Positions 12,149 to 24,379 of a stretch of 64,000 nucleotides of DNA are shown here, piece by piece (the stretch's first letter is position 1; every line of letters begins with the position of its first letter). The notes under the pieces were generated by a model. The model worked only from the letters and a program-made list of their open reading frames with translations. It was not told the DNA's origin and made no database searches. A program made the position numbers and the translations under genes. Source of the DNA: Sialis fuliginosa (taxonomy: Eukaryota > Arthropoda > Insecta > Megaloptera > Sialidae); contig OY540821.1 in NCBI GenBank assembly GCA_961205875.1, positions 9,672,001-9,736,000 on the forward strand, written 5' to 3'.

Positions 12149-12674
12149 ATGGCTTTACGTAGAATGTTTTTGTGTGGTTTAAATTTATCAAAAAACATTA
12201 AAATCAGTAATACTCATACGAATTTTTTAAAACGTACATTAACTACATCAACTCAACCCAAATTAAAAAAGGAAGAGTAAGTTTTCTATTAAAATTAATT
12301 TATTTCAACTTGGTAATTACAAAATTGATTTCAGAGTGGAAATACATTTTCATAAAGCTAACGGAGAAGTCATCAAAGCGAAAGGAAATGTTGGGGATTC
12401 TGTTTTAGACGTTGTCGTAAACAATGAAGTAGATTTAGATGGGTACGGAGCCTGTGAAGGAACCCTGACATGTTCTACATGTCATTTGATATTGAAGAAA
12501 GAAGACTACGATAAACTACCCGACACACCAACAGATGAAGAATTAGATATGTTAGATTTAGCTTACGATTTAACAGACACTTCCCGATTAGGTTGCCAAA
12601 TAACGTTAACTAAAGATCTGAACGGTTTGGAAGTTAAAGTACCTGCAACAATAAATGATGTCAGAAACAGTTAA
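12149..12674 (+). CDS. Mitochondrial [2Fe-2S] ferredoxin, adrenodoxin type (FDX1-like)
   Basis: Exons 12,149-12,276 and 12,335-12,674 (58-bp intron) give 155 residues. The first 40 residues are basic and hydroxylated without acids ([16 protein letters not shown]...), as in a mitochondrial presequence. The ferredoxin domain shows the cluster ligands C83, C89, C92 ([12 protein letters not shown]) and C130 (SRLGCQI), a C-x5-C-x2-C...C pattern. The [22 protein letters not shown] segment and the [11 protein letters not shown] tail match FDX1/adrenodoxin rather than FDX2, whose loop reads CEASLACSTCH. Such proteins pass electrons from ferredoxin reductase to mitochondrial P450s, which in insects make ecdysteroids, and to Fe-S assembly. 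There is a one-residue insertion between C92 and C130 relative to vertebrate adrenodoxin. AATAAA lies at 12,756-12,761. Confidence 0.95.
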
Positions 12675-13877
12675 TTTTAAATGATATTATATTTTAATAG
12701 TGTAATAATTTTATTATAGATAAATGTTCTTTTTAAAGGTTCTTATATTTTATTTAATAAAGCAGCTACATTCTAAGAAAATATAAATTATCATAGTATT
12801 ACTTTTTTTAATAAATATTTTCATGTGATAATAAAATAATCAGTCGTACTAATTTGACCTTTAAAATGAACATTGTTAAATACATAAATTATATATTTAT
12901 AATCTACAAGTAAAAGGGAAAAGGTTCTAAATCGCTTGCCTTAGAATACTTTTTTTAATCATGTTTGTTTAATTTTACCTTTCTAAATTAATAAATGTTT
13001 ATGGGTATGAATATATTTGTCTTTTGATGTTTATATGATAAAAATGTTATATGTATATGTTAAATAGGTATAAATTGTTTTAATATGCAGTTGAATTAAA
13101 AATTTTATTAAAAAAATTGCAATAAATGTCATCATTATACTGTTTTTGTGTTTTTGGATTTTCTTTCATGTTATCAATCACCAGTTAAAGATTTATTCAG
13201 AGGTTCTCAAAACTTTCTCGATAATGGAGCCCTAAAATGTCTGGGGCGTACCATTAACATTCTATCTTTTTTTAACTAACGTTAAAAGGAAGATGGACGA
13301 GTTGCGTTACGCGACAAAAATGTTTTTTTTTTACAGCTCTCCTAGGTAGATAAAAGTATTTATCAAAAAGGCATTAATATTATTTGGCAAAAAGGTACTG
13401 TATTTATTAATTTTATCATAAGAGATCTTATAGATTTCATTTTATTTGAAAAAAAAAGTTAATAATCATGGGGCGCTCTCGGCGCGATGCACATTTTGGG
13501 AAGCGCTGAGTTACTTTATTGCATATTTATCTATCATCTATGAATTGAAATTTAAACAAATTAAATTATTTACATGTTTAATTTAATATTTACCTATATT
13601 ATAAATTATCTGAAACTAAATATTAACTTATTATATTATATAATGTTGAATGTTCGATTTCAAATTTTTGTTACTTAATTTAGAGGCACACGAGCATTTT
13701 TCTATAAAATCCATATGTGTGTCTTAATTTATATCTTATCTATGACCGGTGAAAGAAATTGTCAAGTTCATCTGTTTTCCGGCAATTCGCAATGATTTTT
13801 GTTTAATATAATTGTTTTAATTAAACATATGTTTTAATATGGATCATTAATACACGAGTTAACATTTTACTGCAAAA
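12675..13877. other. Intergenic DNA between ferredoxin and PNISR
   Basis: It is AT-rich and contains the ferredoxin polyadenylation signal and a hAT-like element (13,198-13,508). The last 370 bp before the PNISR ATG should hold its promoter; no TATA box or initiator could be singled out. Confidence 0.5.
13198..13508. mobile_element. hAT-like MITE upstream of PNISR
   Basis: CAGAGGTTCTCAAAAC at the left and CATTTTGGGAAGCGCTG at the right are inverted matches of the common hAT end CAGNGGTTCTCAA. Flanking octamers GATTTATT and AGTTACTT agree at only 5 of 8 sites, so the insertion is old. Confidence 0.5.
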
Positions 13878-16800
13878 ATGTACGCAAATAGTGAACCTTT
13901 GCAAGATGGGGAGTCGTATCCAACCCAGTGGGCACTGAATCCTACTGCATATCAAAATCTATCAAACGACCAAGTCGACTGGGCAGCTCTAGCTCAACAA
14001 TGGATTATGATGAAGGAAACGTGCCCTCCAGACCAAGTACCTCCTGCTCCGCCACCGCCGCTTATTGTTACAGAAAAAAATGCAGATGTTCCTCTCATCG
14101 AGGGAGGTGAAGCTCCCATGGAGGTAGAAGACGAAAAAGACGATACTAAAGACACATCAACTGCTCCAGCATCATGGAACGGTCCAGGTATTTAAATAGT
14201 TTACATAGATGTAACCTTGAAAATTATAATTATTACATTTACAGCTAGCGGTCCTGGAAGTTGGGATTGGCAACAACAATGGGGTTGGGGGTCGGGGTGG
14301 AATGAACCTCCAAGTACAGGCGGGTCTGCTTCGACATCTACTCCACAAACTGGAACAAAAACTCCTTTATTACCTCCTCCTTATGCATATTCAAGTCAAA
14401 ACAACGATGCAACAGCTGGACCGAGTTTTCCAGGGTACGTTATTTTATATATAAATATATCGAATGGTATTAATTTATGTTTTTTTTATAGATACACAAG
14501 TGTACGTCCGACAAATTACAATTCAGGTTATTGGACAACGACTGGGGGCCAGCCTCGCCTAAAGGCGAGTGCGATGAAGAACAACAAAATGAGAAGGTTA
14601 GTTAATTCAGATGAGGAACATGAACAGCCGCAGATAACTTTAGATGCAGCTAAACGCAGACAGTTGCCAGCTTGGATAAGGGAAGGTCTCGAAAAGATGG
14701 AGAGAGAGAAACAGAAACAGTTGGATAGAGAAAGAGAGGCAAGGGACAGAGAGGAGTACATGAAACGGAAGAAGGAAGAAGAAGAACAAGTGAGGAAAGT
14801 CATGTCTGATAATAAAATCATTACACTCCCGCAGAAAAGTAAATTTGTAAGTATTGACAATTGTTTTGTGATTGTGTAGTGGTTAAAGTGAATTTTGAAT
14901 ATCAGGATTCGGATTCGGAGAATTCTGATAATGAACGTGAAGTACCACGTTTGTCTTTGGTTAAGAATCTTCCGCAAACGTCAAATGCCACTACTTCCAG
15001 TCGGAGAGAATCTTTGGAGGTTGAGAAACCTTTTTCAAAATCGAGAGACGAGAGAATGCAAGAAGTGGTAAGTTCTAATTGTGATAATATACTTAGCCTA
15101 TATTAACAAACAACCATTTAAAACGAACATTTACCTTTAATTTGTCTTATAATGCATGAAGTTAGTCACACAACTAAACGTAATAATAAACAATTGAACT
15201 TTTCAAAAAATGTTTATAAATACTTTTATTTGTATTGATTTTAATTTAAAATCATTATTTACAGAAAACATTAATGAATTTGACTAGTTATTTACATTGT
15301 TGTCTAGTTTGAATTTTTTAATTGTTGCTATTTCTTTAGTAACAATACATTTTGAAATTTTCAACGGAAACCGATATCTTGTTGGAATGAGGAGAAACTT
15401 CAGAATTTCTTCACTTCAAAATATTTTGTTTCTGGGCTCCTTTAGTATATTTTTACCAAGGACATATTTTTTAACAGATGTTATCCGTGCGACGCTTGAT
15501 GACTGAAATACTTCTGGACGTTACAACGGGTGAGATAGAAACTATTTGCCGTGATGAGTTAAATCGTAACCAAAGATCAGGTACTGTGATATTTTTTTTC
15601 CCAGCGAATATTTTTTTATAAAAATCACCTGAAAGTATTTTATTAAAATATCTAGATATATATTTTTACCTTGTTTTTGTAGTGTCCAAAAAGAAAGACT
15701 GTAGTTATTTATTTTAATTTTATTTATACTGATTTTCCAAAAAAGAGTAATAATGAAATGTATATTTGTATATTAGTTGATTAAAATGTTTAATTGATTA
15801 TGTGAGTTTATTAACCTTTAGGTTTATAATTTTTATTACAAATCGGAACAATTTAGAAATAAAATATTTTCATTCACTTAATAACATTTTTTTAAGGTAG
15901 AAAATAATTTTGGTACGTATTATTAAATTTCTTTAATAAAATTTATCGAGTCAATTTAATCTTTAGGACATGTGCTCAAAAATACGATGGATTTGAAACC
16001 AAATTAAAATAAATCAAATGTAACTATCGCATGCAAAAGTAACTGACCTGAACTTTTACATAGCATGTTTATTAAAGACAGACATACGGTTATTGTTGTT
16101 AAAAATTACAACAATTAAACTAGATATAAAAATATATGTTTCATTAATAATTTTTTTAAATTTTGTATAATCTCTATATGTCGTTCTAGAAACTTGCAAT
16201 TTGGAATGTATATTCTTTGGTTGGTGAAGGTAATCCTAAATATGACAGTTTAATTGTAGCTCGTTCCGGACAAAGATAACCAATGATGGTTATATTTCTC
16301 TTCAAAATCTTTGTTAAGCCAAATAGAACCTAGAGGGTGTACCGTTATTTTTGCATGTGATAGTACATGATTTTTAACACTTTAATCATGATAATTGAGT
16401 TCACTGGGCTGCCGTACTATTGAAAAACTGATGTTTCATTTCAAATTTTTACCAATTTAATATAAATGAATGCACAGTTATCACGTTGCTGAAAATGACT
16501 TAATGCTTGATTTTGTGTCTTGAGATTAAAGTGTTAAGGGAATTTAAAAAAATCATATAATAGCCCAGTTTACACGACAATTAAATTTACAACTGAATAA
16601 CTGACGAATAATTCATTTTTAAAAGTGAGCGTTTGTAAAGAATGACATATCCTAAAGGTAAAATATTTATAAAATCTATAAAAAAAAATTTTGTGTTTAA
16701 TATTTAAAAATATTACAAAATTGTACAATTTTTTTTCTTGATCGTGAATAGTTTAAAACAGGAGAAATTGTCAGCATTAACTTTTTCAGGATAAAAATTA

Positions 16801-19800
16801 TATTTTTATTACTGTTTTTATCTAAAATAAAAAGAAAAATTGGGAGCCTTGTATATTTTTTTCCTGTCTTAACTTCGATCAAAAACAAAAAAACAAAAAA
16901 TTGGGAATAATAATATTAAAATCTAAATTGTAGTTAAAAGTCCGTCCTGAAAGGGTTAATAATAATAAAGTGTAACATATACATATCAATTGTTACTGTT
17001 AGAGATAAACGCGCAATGATGCAAGGTAATTATGTGCGGAGAGAGAAATATATTAGGTTGGAAAGTTGGTATGCCCTAATTAGTATGATTGCAGGCCTAG
17101 CTGTTGATTGGTCTGAACAATTATCACTAAATATTTATATTTATGAAAGCTTCAGCAATGAGTCTACGCAAGGTGCCCGCTTTAGCAAGCTTAACGGGCA
17201 AACTCGGTGAGTTAAAATTGATTTTGTTTAACTTGTATTTTTTAATATTCCAGATTATCGGCTTTGTGTAACTGTTAGTCGAGTTAGCGTTTTTTTTTTG
17301 TGTTTTTTTTATTTTTTTTAACAGGATCAGCATTTTATACAAACATTATAACCTGGAAAAAACAAATATATGTTCATATGAACTCTATATTAATATATGA
17401 CCATATACGATTATATATGATCATAATATTTGAGTTCAAATATGAACATTTGTTTATTTTTTCATGTTTTTTTTTGTATTTGAGTGGTTTTTTATTAAAC
17501 ATTTTTATGAAAGCATGAATTAAAATAGTAAACCTTAATATCATATTTCTGAGATTAATGAAATGTTTAGAAAAATTAGTGAAAAGTATAGATTTAATTA
17601 AGAACCACTTTTTATGCATGTTTATTGTTTATTTACAAGTGAAGTAAAATTCATGGTTATTTATTTAAAAATATTATAATTAGTTAATAGTTGCGCTTTT
17701 TGGGGAGAAAACTAACAACTTTTTATGCATTTTTACTATGTATGTATTCTGAATTGAAAATTGTTAAAAAAGTATTTTTAATGTAATAATTACTTTAAAT
17801 TTAGTATGTTATTTCGTGAGTATATGCCTTTTTTCTATTTAGAATATTTTGTGTGTATTATAAGTATGTTTTATTTAATATACAATAATCTCTTATTATA
17901 TGAATTTTATTTAATCTTTAAAAGAAATCTAATCATTATATAATAGGGGAAACTGTATTAAAGCTGCCACTAAATTCTAATCAAGGATTTTTAAACCTAA
18001 TATATTAAAATCTGATTTTTTTCTGGTCTCGATTGAACCAGAGTATTGAATTGTGTTACATTTCCTTTAAAAATAATACCGAAAAAACACGTGGTATACC
18101 TGTGACGTCAGACATCAGTAAACAAACGAATAGCGATTGAGTATTTTGAAATGTAGCATGTTGTCTGAGGTGACAAACAAACAAACAGGTTTATTGTTAA
18201 AGTACTGACTTATTTCATGTAAAAAAACATTTGCTTATATATTACAGTAACATATACTATACTTTTTACAACATTTTAAAATTTACCTTAATTGTAGGTT
18301 AATTTAAAAATGGCGTAATTTTTTTTATTGATGCGGTTTGATTCCTTGATTATAATTTAGCGGTCAGTTTGCATAATTAAAGATAAAACGTACGTAATTG
18401 TTTTGTGAATATTGTGAGTAATATGCGTGATGCAAATAATGTGGATAAGTCTATTTATGTAAATGTTTATCTAGGCCTCGGTATTTACGGAGACAGTGGA
18501 AGCAGTGGTAGCGATTCGGAAGGGTACAGTGAGAATTCTGATACGGAATTAAAGGTGAGACGATATTGAAAGTAATTTAAACCAAAGTGCGTTCAATGAG
18601 TAAACTGACTAAATCAGGGTATCCACTTTCTGGGAAGTCAGGGAAATCTAAAGTGGTCAGGGAATTTCTTTAAAATTCTGAAAAGTCAGGGAATTTATCA
18701 ATTTTTTTTTTGGAAAATCAGAGAATTTATTATAAATTATGGGAAGTCAGTGAAGAAAAAAAAAGTGTTGACGAGCAAAAAAAAGTCGTCAAATTATTTT
18801 GCACATTCTAGGGGCCTCTCAATCAAGGTTAGTAAATGACAAGGTTGCCTCATAACTTTTTGACCAATCAGCGACTGCGTGCGATGACGTCACCCTGAGG
18901 AACCTTCAAACGTTGTTTCATATATTAAGTTGTTTTCAAATTATTTCGAATTTTTGGATATTTGTATTTAAAAAAAGTAAATATTATTGTTTATTACAGA
19001 AGCACAAATTATTACATATAATATTTCTTCATAAAAATTTAAAAATGATGTCAGAAATCAATGCTTAAAGAAAATACATTTGTTGGTTACACATAAAAAA
19101 ACACTTGTTTAAAACTATAATTTATAATAATAAAATAAAAGTTTAGATTTAAAACTCAGTACACTATCAATATCAAATGAAAATATTTAAAAACAACTTA
19201 CAATAAATCGGCTTAACTAAAATAAAGAGTAAATATAGTTTGACAGCCATTTATAATGTCAAAGAGTTCCTCACGATGACGCAATTTCCCGTCTCATGCC
19301 ACTCCCCGCACAGAGTTATGAGGCAACCTTGTCATTTACTAACCTTGCCTCTCAATCACTTCTTGCCCCCGAGTTGTCAGGGAATTTTGAATCTGTGGTC
19401 AGGGAAAGTCAGGGAATTTTTTTTCAAAAAACATTGGACACCCTGTAAATACATTAAAACTCCCCGACTAACGAGAGTATTACGAGTAGGAAACGATTCG
19501 GCGTCGCAAGGCCGAGTTTACAAAGACAGAACGTGAGATTGAGGAGCGGGTGGCCGAGGCCGAGCGGCGGATAACCGAGAAGGAGGCGGCCGAGAAGCAG
19601 GAGGCTGAGAACAGTGCTGCCAACGCGGCGACGCCGGAAACCGCGGACGAGAGAAACGACACAGACAGTGATACACAGGTAGACTCTGCTCGACAAAGGC
19701 ACGGTGAGTTGGATTGTATATTGTTCAGTGTGAATTGAGGAACAGATGCGCTGATAGATGATATCGTAGACATGTAGGGGACTGGACAGCGCGATCTGTA

Positions 19801-22499
19801 TTTCACGAGTCTAATCAAGTGGTCATCAAAAATAGAAGAGATACAGAGATGTGTGAAACCGTTTCTGTCTCATTCTAAGTTCGTGATTATATTTACGGCA
19901 CTGTGTAAAAAGAAATAGAACGTGGGGTTAAACCGTTTCCTTCTCTCTCACTCTTGACGACCATCTTAAAATGCGAATTGCGCTGTCCAGTTCTACATGT
20001 CTATGGATGATATGTTAGGGCAACTTATTGAATAACTAATGTCCGGTGTCATAAAGGAGCTAGCAAAATTTGTTGGCTAGCAAGCATAACATATATGACA
20101 GATAGTTTCATGCATAGGAAATAAAAACAAATATATATTTACTAAACTGTATTTACTAACCTTGAGTAAAAATGGTAAAAACCAACATGTAAATATCTGT
20201 TAAAAAGTCAAAGATTTTGATACCTCATTTGAGAGTGCTTGCTAGCTCCTTTATAATATCGGACATAAATTGTATTTTTGTCAACTTTATATTAGAGAAA
20301 GTCTATTCAGGTTTAGTTTGGTACCAATCGACAACGCAATTAACGGTCAAACTTTAGACAAGGAAAGATAAAGGACAAATAACACATTACCTATCGTTGT
20401 TACCATATCGCTCCACGAGTCATTGGCGCATCATTCAGATTTTAAAATAAATTTTGTTTTGAATTATAAAATTAAATTAATAATGAATGTTTTATATTGT
20501 CTTTAAAAGTATTTCAGTGATAATTGATTAACAGAGAAACGTCTATTTGGAACTATCATCTCTCATACATACTAAATTCAATTGTAACTTAAAGCATATT
20601 TGCATATTATAAATTTTCAACTGGCGCCTCTGGGATAATATGCGATTTTGACAATTAAAAAAAGATGGCCGCCGACAAATTTTGGCAACACTTTCATATA
20701 CGGACTAGCAATGGTTGTTATGTATCCATAGTCTTTCCTAATCTAAAGGCCTCTATACACCACTCAATCTGCAGGACCGATTTGTCGGGAGGTAGAGTGG
20801 GGGTACTGCAGATTGGGTCGTGTATAGGCAAATCTGCAGTACCCCCACTCTACCTCCCGACAAATCGGTCCTGCAGATTGAGTGGTGTATAGAGGCCTTA
20901 AGGGTCAAACCATGCCCCGATACCGGCGATACCCCGCCCACCACTAACATAAGTCGTATTTTGTCTAATGTCCGGTATCATAAAGGACCTAACAAATTTG
21001 TTAGCTAACAAACACTTTCAACTGAGATATCAAACTTATATGACAGTTCTTTTGGAGTTTGTTGATGACTTTGACAAGTTTCGCGCACGCGTTGAAGGTA
21101 AATACAAACGGTATTAAAACAGTGGTGATGTTATGAAAATTATTTTGTACGGTCAAAGATGCCAACTGTGTTACAATTAATTGAAGTGTCACTGCTCTAA
21201 ATTCCATAACTAATCCATAGATACTAGTACAGTATTAATACCCCATTTGAATGTAATTGCTAGCTAACAAATTTTGTTAGGTCCTTTATAATACCGGGCA
21301 TAAAACAATAGATTTGTGATTGTTGTTAAAATTGATTATTATATTTAAAAACTCAAATTTCATTGTTTATTTTTCAAATCATGTGAAGTTGTATGCACAC
21401 TTGTAAAAATCAGCGTGTCTAACAATGCGCAAACTGGTACCGTTCAAAACATGAATACAATTGTTAATACTTCAAGTAAAATACTTAAAAAGAGTACTAC
21501 TACATCCTCCCCAGCCCCAATTCGTCGCCAGTTCTATATCTATAAGTAAAGATATTTGCAATTTTGTCCCAGTCCTTGAGTAGTATTTGATATGCAAACA
21601 AAAACTAATATCTTTTTATCGTTTAAAAAGAAACATCAATTATAAAAAACAACCATATTGTTATAGGTGATGTAGAAAAAAATACATCTTCACGAAAGTC
21701 CCGGTTTCACGACGGCCCCGTCAATACTTCCTTAAACACATCTTCTTTAGAGAAATCACATTCGAGCAGAGAAACGTTAAACACGAGTCAGAAAAAGATA
21801 AGTCAAACGTCGACGACGTACAAATCAAAACACCGCGATCGCTCCAAGTCGTCTTCTAATCGTAGCCAGAGTAGCGACGATGAGTCCTCGACTCGTTCGA
21901 GCGAATCATCGAGCAGTTCGAGCCGCGACAAAGCGCACAAGAAATCAGACCGAAAGCGCGATAGGAAAATCAGCAACGGCGGTAAATATAACAACAACTC
22001 GCCGTCGGTCAGAAGCTTCAAGAATTCGCAGAGTGTGAGGTCGCGTAAAGAGTCTGAGAACGACACGAGGAAATATAAGAAAAGCGACAGTCGAGATAGA
22101 AGCAGGTCGCGTAGTATCGAGAGGCGCAAAAGCACGAGTAGCCGTCGATACACGCCGAGTCCGAAGAGTAGAAAGTCTAGATCGAGATCTAGGTCGCGGG
22201 ATCGCAGATCTAGATCGAGAGAGCGGAGATCGGAGTCGAGAGATGATAGATCACGCTCGAGGTCGAGAGATCGCCGGTCGAGGTCGAGGGGAGGTAGGTC
22301 CAGGTCGAGGGATCGTAGGTCCAGGTCAAAGGGACGTAAGAGGTCGAGGTCTAACTCAAGAAAGTACAGGTCTAGGTCGAGGGACAGGCGTACGAAGAGG
22401 TCCAGGTCGAGAGACAAACATCACAAACAAAGGTCGAGGGATAGACGACGCTCAAGGAGCCGTAGTTCGCACAGGGGTAAGAAGTCTCACAAACATTAA
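13878..22499 (+). CDS. PNISR: PNISR, arginine/serine-rich nuclear protein (nine exons)
   Basis: Exons 13,878-14,187; 14,245-14,434; 14,492-14,846; 14,906-15,067; 15,478-15,580; 17,150-17,206; 18,475-18,554; 19,490-19,703; 21,667-22,499 keep frame throughout and give 767 residues. Landmarks shared with vertebrate PNISR: VDWAALAQQWI near residue 35; KRRQLPAWIREGLEKMEREKQ near 221-241; an acidic PQKSKFDSDSE patch; EILLDVTTGEIE near 348; PALASLTGKLG; SSGSDSEGYSENSDTEL; a charged helix rich in E, K and A; and a dense RS domain from about residue 630. PNISR binds pinin and localises to nuclear speckles, so a role in splicing or mRNA processing is expected. Long introns 5 to 8 contain repeats, including a nested TE pair ending only 44 bp before exon 8. 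AATAAA signals lie at 22,627-22,638. An alternative last exon may exist at 23,302-23,348. Confidence 0.94.
17358..17455. repeat. AT-rich hairpin in PNISR intron 6
   Basis: AAACAAATATATGTTCATATGAACTC at the left is mirrored by GAGTTCAAATATGAACATTTGTTT at the right, with a palindromic AT-rich centre. It is about 95 bp. No target duplication was found. Confidence 0.6.
18615..19445. mobile_element. hAT-like element in PNISR intron 7, interrupted by a second MITE
   Basis: It starts CAGGGTATCCACTTTCTGGG and ends ATTGGACACCCTG, with internal repeats of AGTCAGGGAA near both ends. TAAAT flanks both sides. A separate MITE (18,825-19,346) is inserted inside. Removing it leaves about 300 bp. Its right end lies 44 bp from the exon 8 acceptor. 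Confidence 0.7.
18825..19346. mobile_element. Nested MITE with an 11-bp target duplication
   Basis: The terminal repeats are AAGGTTAGTAAATGACAAGG and CCTTGTCATTTACTAACCTT, extending about 32 bp. GCCTCTCAATC is perfectly duplicated at 18,814-18,824 and 19,347-19,357. Internal GACCAATCAGCG and GATGACGTCAC segments recur near 34,510 and 45,490, which marks a family. An 11-bp duplication fits Mutator-like elements best. Confidence 0.8.
20040..20275. mobile_element. TGTCCGGTAT-family MITE, copy 1
   Basis: It starts TGTCCGGTGTCATAAAGGAG and ends CTCCTTTATAATATCGGACA, inside PNISR intron 8. Next to the tip are direct and inverted GCTAGCAA/GCTAACAA motifs. TAA lies before the left tip and TAA (shifted) after the right. 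Confidence 0.75.
20690..20746 (+). repeat. Fragment of a repeat that hosts the palindromic MITE
   Basis: TTTCATATACGGACTAGC ... GTATCCATAGTCTTTCCTAA matches 46,470-46,520 closely. It is interrupted by the palindrome at 20,747 and resumes at 20,899. Confidence 0.7.
20747..20898. mobile_element. Perfect palindromic MITE, PIF/Harbinger-like
   Basis: Arms 20,747-20,814 and 20,831-20,898 are exact 68-bp reverse complements around a 16-bp loop, with termini AGGCCTCTATACACC. TAA is present on both sides (20,744-20,746, 20,899-20,901). The paralogous sequence at 46,470-46,530 has one TAA and no insert, proving the target duplication. Perfect identity between arms implies recent insertion or gene-conversion-like repair. 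Confidence 0.88.
20969..21300. mobile_element. TGTCCGGTAT-family MITE, copy 2 (most complete)
   Basis: It starts TGTCCGGTATCATAAAGGAC and ends GTCCTTTATAATACCGGGCA. Each tip is followed by TAACAAATTTGTTAGCTAACAA-like sequence, so TIRs exceed 40 bp. The interior (GTGGTGATGTTATGAAAATTA) is found inverted in the copy at 53,059. Confidence 0.8.
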
Positions 22500-23301
22500 A
22501 CCGCAACGAGTTGTGGCGAGAGAAACAGATAAAGGTGGTATTTTTTAATTGTTATATTAATTATTTTTGCACTAAATAAGTATTTAATGTAGTTATTTGG
22601 TGTAATTCTATCTGTGATATAGGTCGAATAAAAATAAAGGAATATGGTTTATTTTACAGTTTATTAAATATAGTCCTGAGACTATTCATCGAAATGATTT
22701 GAAATGTTAACACAAATCAGACTATATAACATACATTTTAACACAAATCTGAATTTTGTGTGATATATAGTTTCCGAGTTCTATGTCATCAAACATGATA
22801 CGTTTTTTTTTTTTTATGTACTTTACTTAACGGACTGTAACTAACAAACGATTCATCAGAATGATTTGAAATTTTAATGCTTAAAACTAAATGGTTTAAC
22901 AAACATTTTAAGACTGATCTGAAGTTTGTGTGATGTATATTTGCAGAGTTCTATGTCACCAAACATACAGTATCAATATTATATTCCTTACTTTTTATTC
23001 CCATCAAGTAAACAATACTGATTTATAAATTATTGCAATAAAATTAAAATTAGTTCAGTAGTTTTCAAGATCCCCTCAAATAGACCCACACAATTTGCGA
23101 GTGATAGTGTGAAGATATTTTTACCTTATAGAATTTCTAAGATTCCAAATGCAGGTTTCATCAAAATCGGTTCAGTAATTTTCGAGATCATCTCAAATTA
23201 ACTTATTTATTTTTTGTTTTATAAATCAGTATAATGTATATTATCTATTTTTGCCAATAATAGTTTTAACGTTTTCTTTGGAATAATTATTTCTCTTTCA
23301 G
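22477..23301 (+). other. PNISR 3' region: 3'UTR or optional last intron
   Basis: After the stop at 22,497-22,499 come two overlapping AATAAA sites (22,627-22,638). The stretch also contains a GG|GTAAGA donor at 22,477 and a TTATTTCTCTTTCAG acceptor ending at 23,301. Between are direct repeats of a degenerate sequence (CACAAATCTGAATTTTGTGTGATATATA near 22,742 and ACTGATCTGAAGTTTGTGTGATGTATA near 22,914). There is no other gene. Confidence 0.5.
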
Positions 23302-23348
23302 TGAAGAAGCGAGAAAGAAGTGAGGCGAGAAAAAATATGTCATTGTAA
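23302..23348 (+). CDS. Alternative terminal exon of PNISR
   Basis: Using a donor at 22,477 (ACAGGG|GTAAGA) and the strong acceptor at 23,300-23,301, the frame continues as V-KKRERSEARKNMSL and stops at 23,346-23,348. This replaces the last seven residues (GKKSHKH) with 15 basic ones. AATAAA follows near 23,424. The charged, RS-like composition makes chance less likely, but no transcript evidence is available. Confidence 0.45.
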
Positions 23349-24379
23349 TATATTTTAAATTTTTGTATGTTAAGCTATAGAAAGAGTTGTTTTTATAATT
23401 TTAACTTATAACCATATCCTGTAAAATAAACTTGATTTACAAAAAAATATTGTATGATATGAATTCAATAAATAAATTATAAATTAAGCCCTTTACATGT
23501 GACTTATAGTGATTAAAATAAACACGACAGTGGCGTAACTAGCAGTAGGTGGGAGGCAGAGTAACCTGCCTTCCTCTTTAGTAGCGTAATCAGTTAATTA
23601 CACTACCATATAATATATTAACCCAGAAAGCTGAAATTTGACGTAATTATAGTAAATAATGGACCAACAATAATAGACCTAAGTTATGAAAAAATTACAT
23701 TGCTTTTTTAAGGGGGGCAAATGAGTTACTGTTATTTTAACAAGGCATGTGGGGTATCAAATGAAAGCTGACAAATCGAGGCAATGTATAAGTTTTGTTA
23801 TTTTTTGAAATTTACATAAAAAAAAATTCATTGTGTTGCCATCTTTTTGATGTACCCAATCCATTTTTATCTTTTTGTATTGATTTTGATGAAAATATAA
23901 TTAACAAAATAGGATGCAATTTTTCAGAAGGTCCATTAATTCTATAAGGGTAATTTTTACTCCCCCCCCCCCCCCTCTTAATATATGAAAAATCAATTTC
24001 AATAGCCAATATTAAAAAATAACTTAAGTGAATGCTTTGAACCTTTCTTAATTTGATGTAAGATTGATCCCCCCCCCCCCCAATACCTTACATAATTATT
24101 GGACACTCCCTTAAATAAATATACAGATATTTTAATAGATTTTATAATTTTCAATAAATAAATGTATACATCATTTTGATTAAACAAAATATATTACAAC
24201 AAAAGTATATTACATCGTTTGTGTACATTTTAATATAATTAAATTACAATAGATCAAGTATACAAAATATTCAAGGGAAAAACAATATAAATTAAATAAA
24301 TTGCAATTAAAAACGGCTAATTTTGTTTTCGTAACTGATTGTGATATATTTTGTACATAATTAGCTAATAATATCATTT
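23349..24379. other. Intergenic DNA between convergent PNISR and NUS1
   Basis: It contains a hAT-like left end CAGTGGCGTAACTAGC at 23,528 without a matching right end, and two long C runs (C14 at 23,962-23,975, C13 at 24,069-24,081). Short ORFs here are only by-products of these runs. Confidence 0.5.

Noticed and set aside
20665..21008. Three short ORFs sharing the peptide LKASIHHSICRTDLSGGRVGVLQI
   Set aside because: They are products of the perfect palindrome being read on both strands and are not genes.
22243..22548. Second open frame over the PNISR RS domain, and a long minus-strand frame 21,803-22,417
   Set aside because: Arg-Ser dipeptide repeats (AGR TCN) give open shadow frames on both strands; only the frame continuous with eight upstream exons is real.
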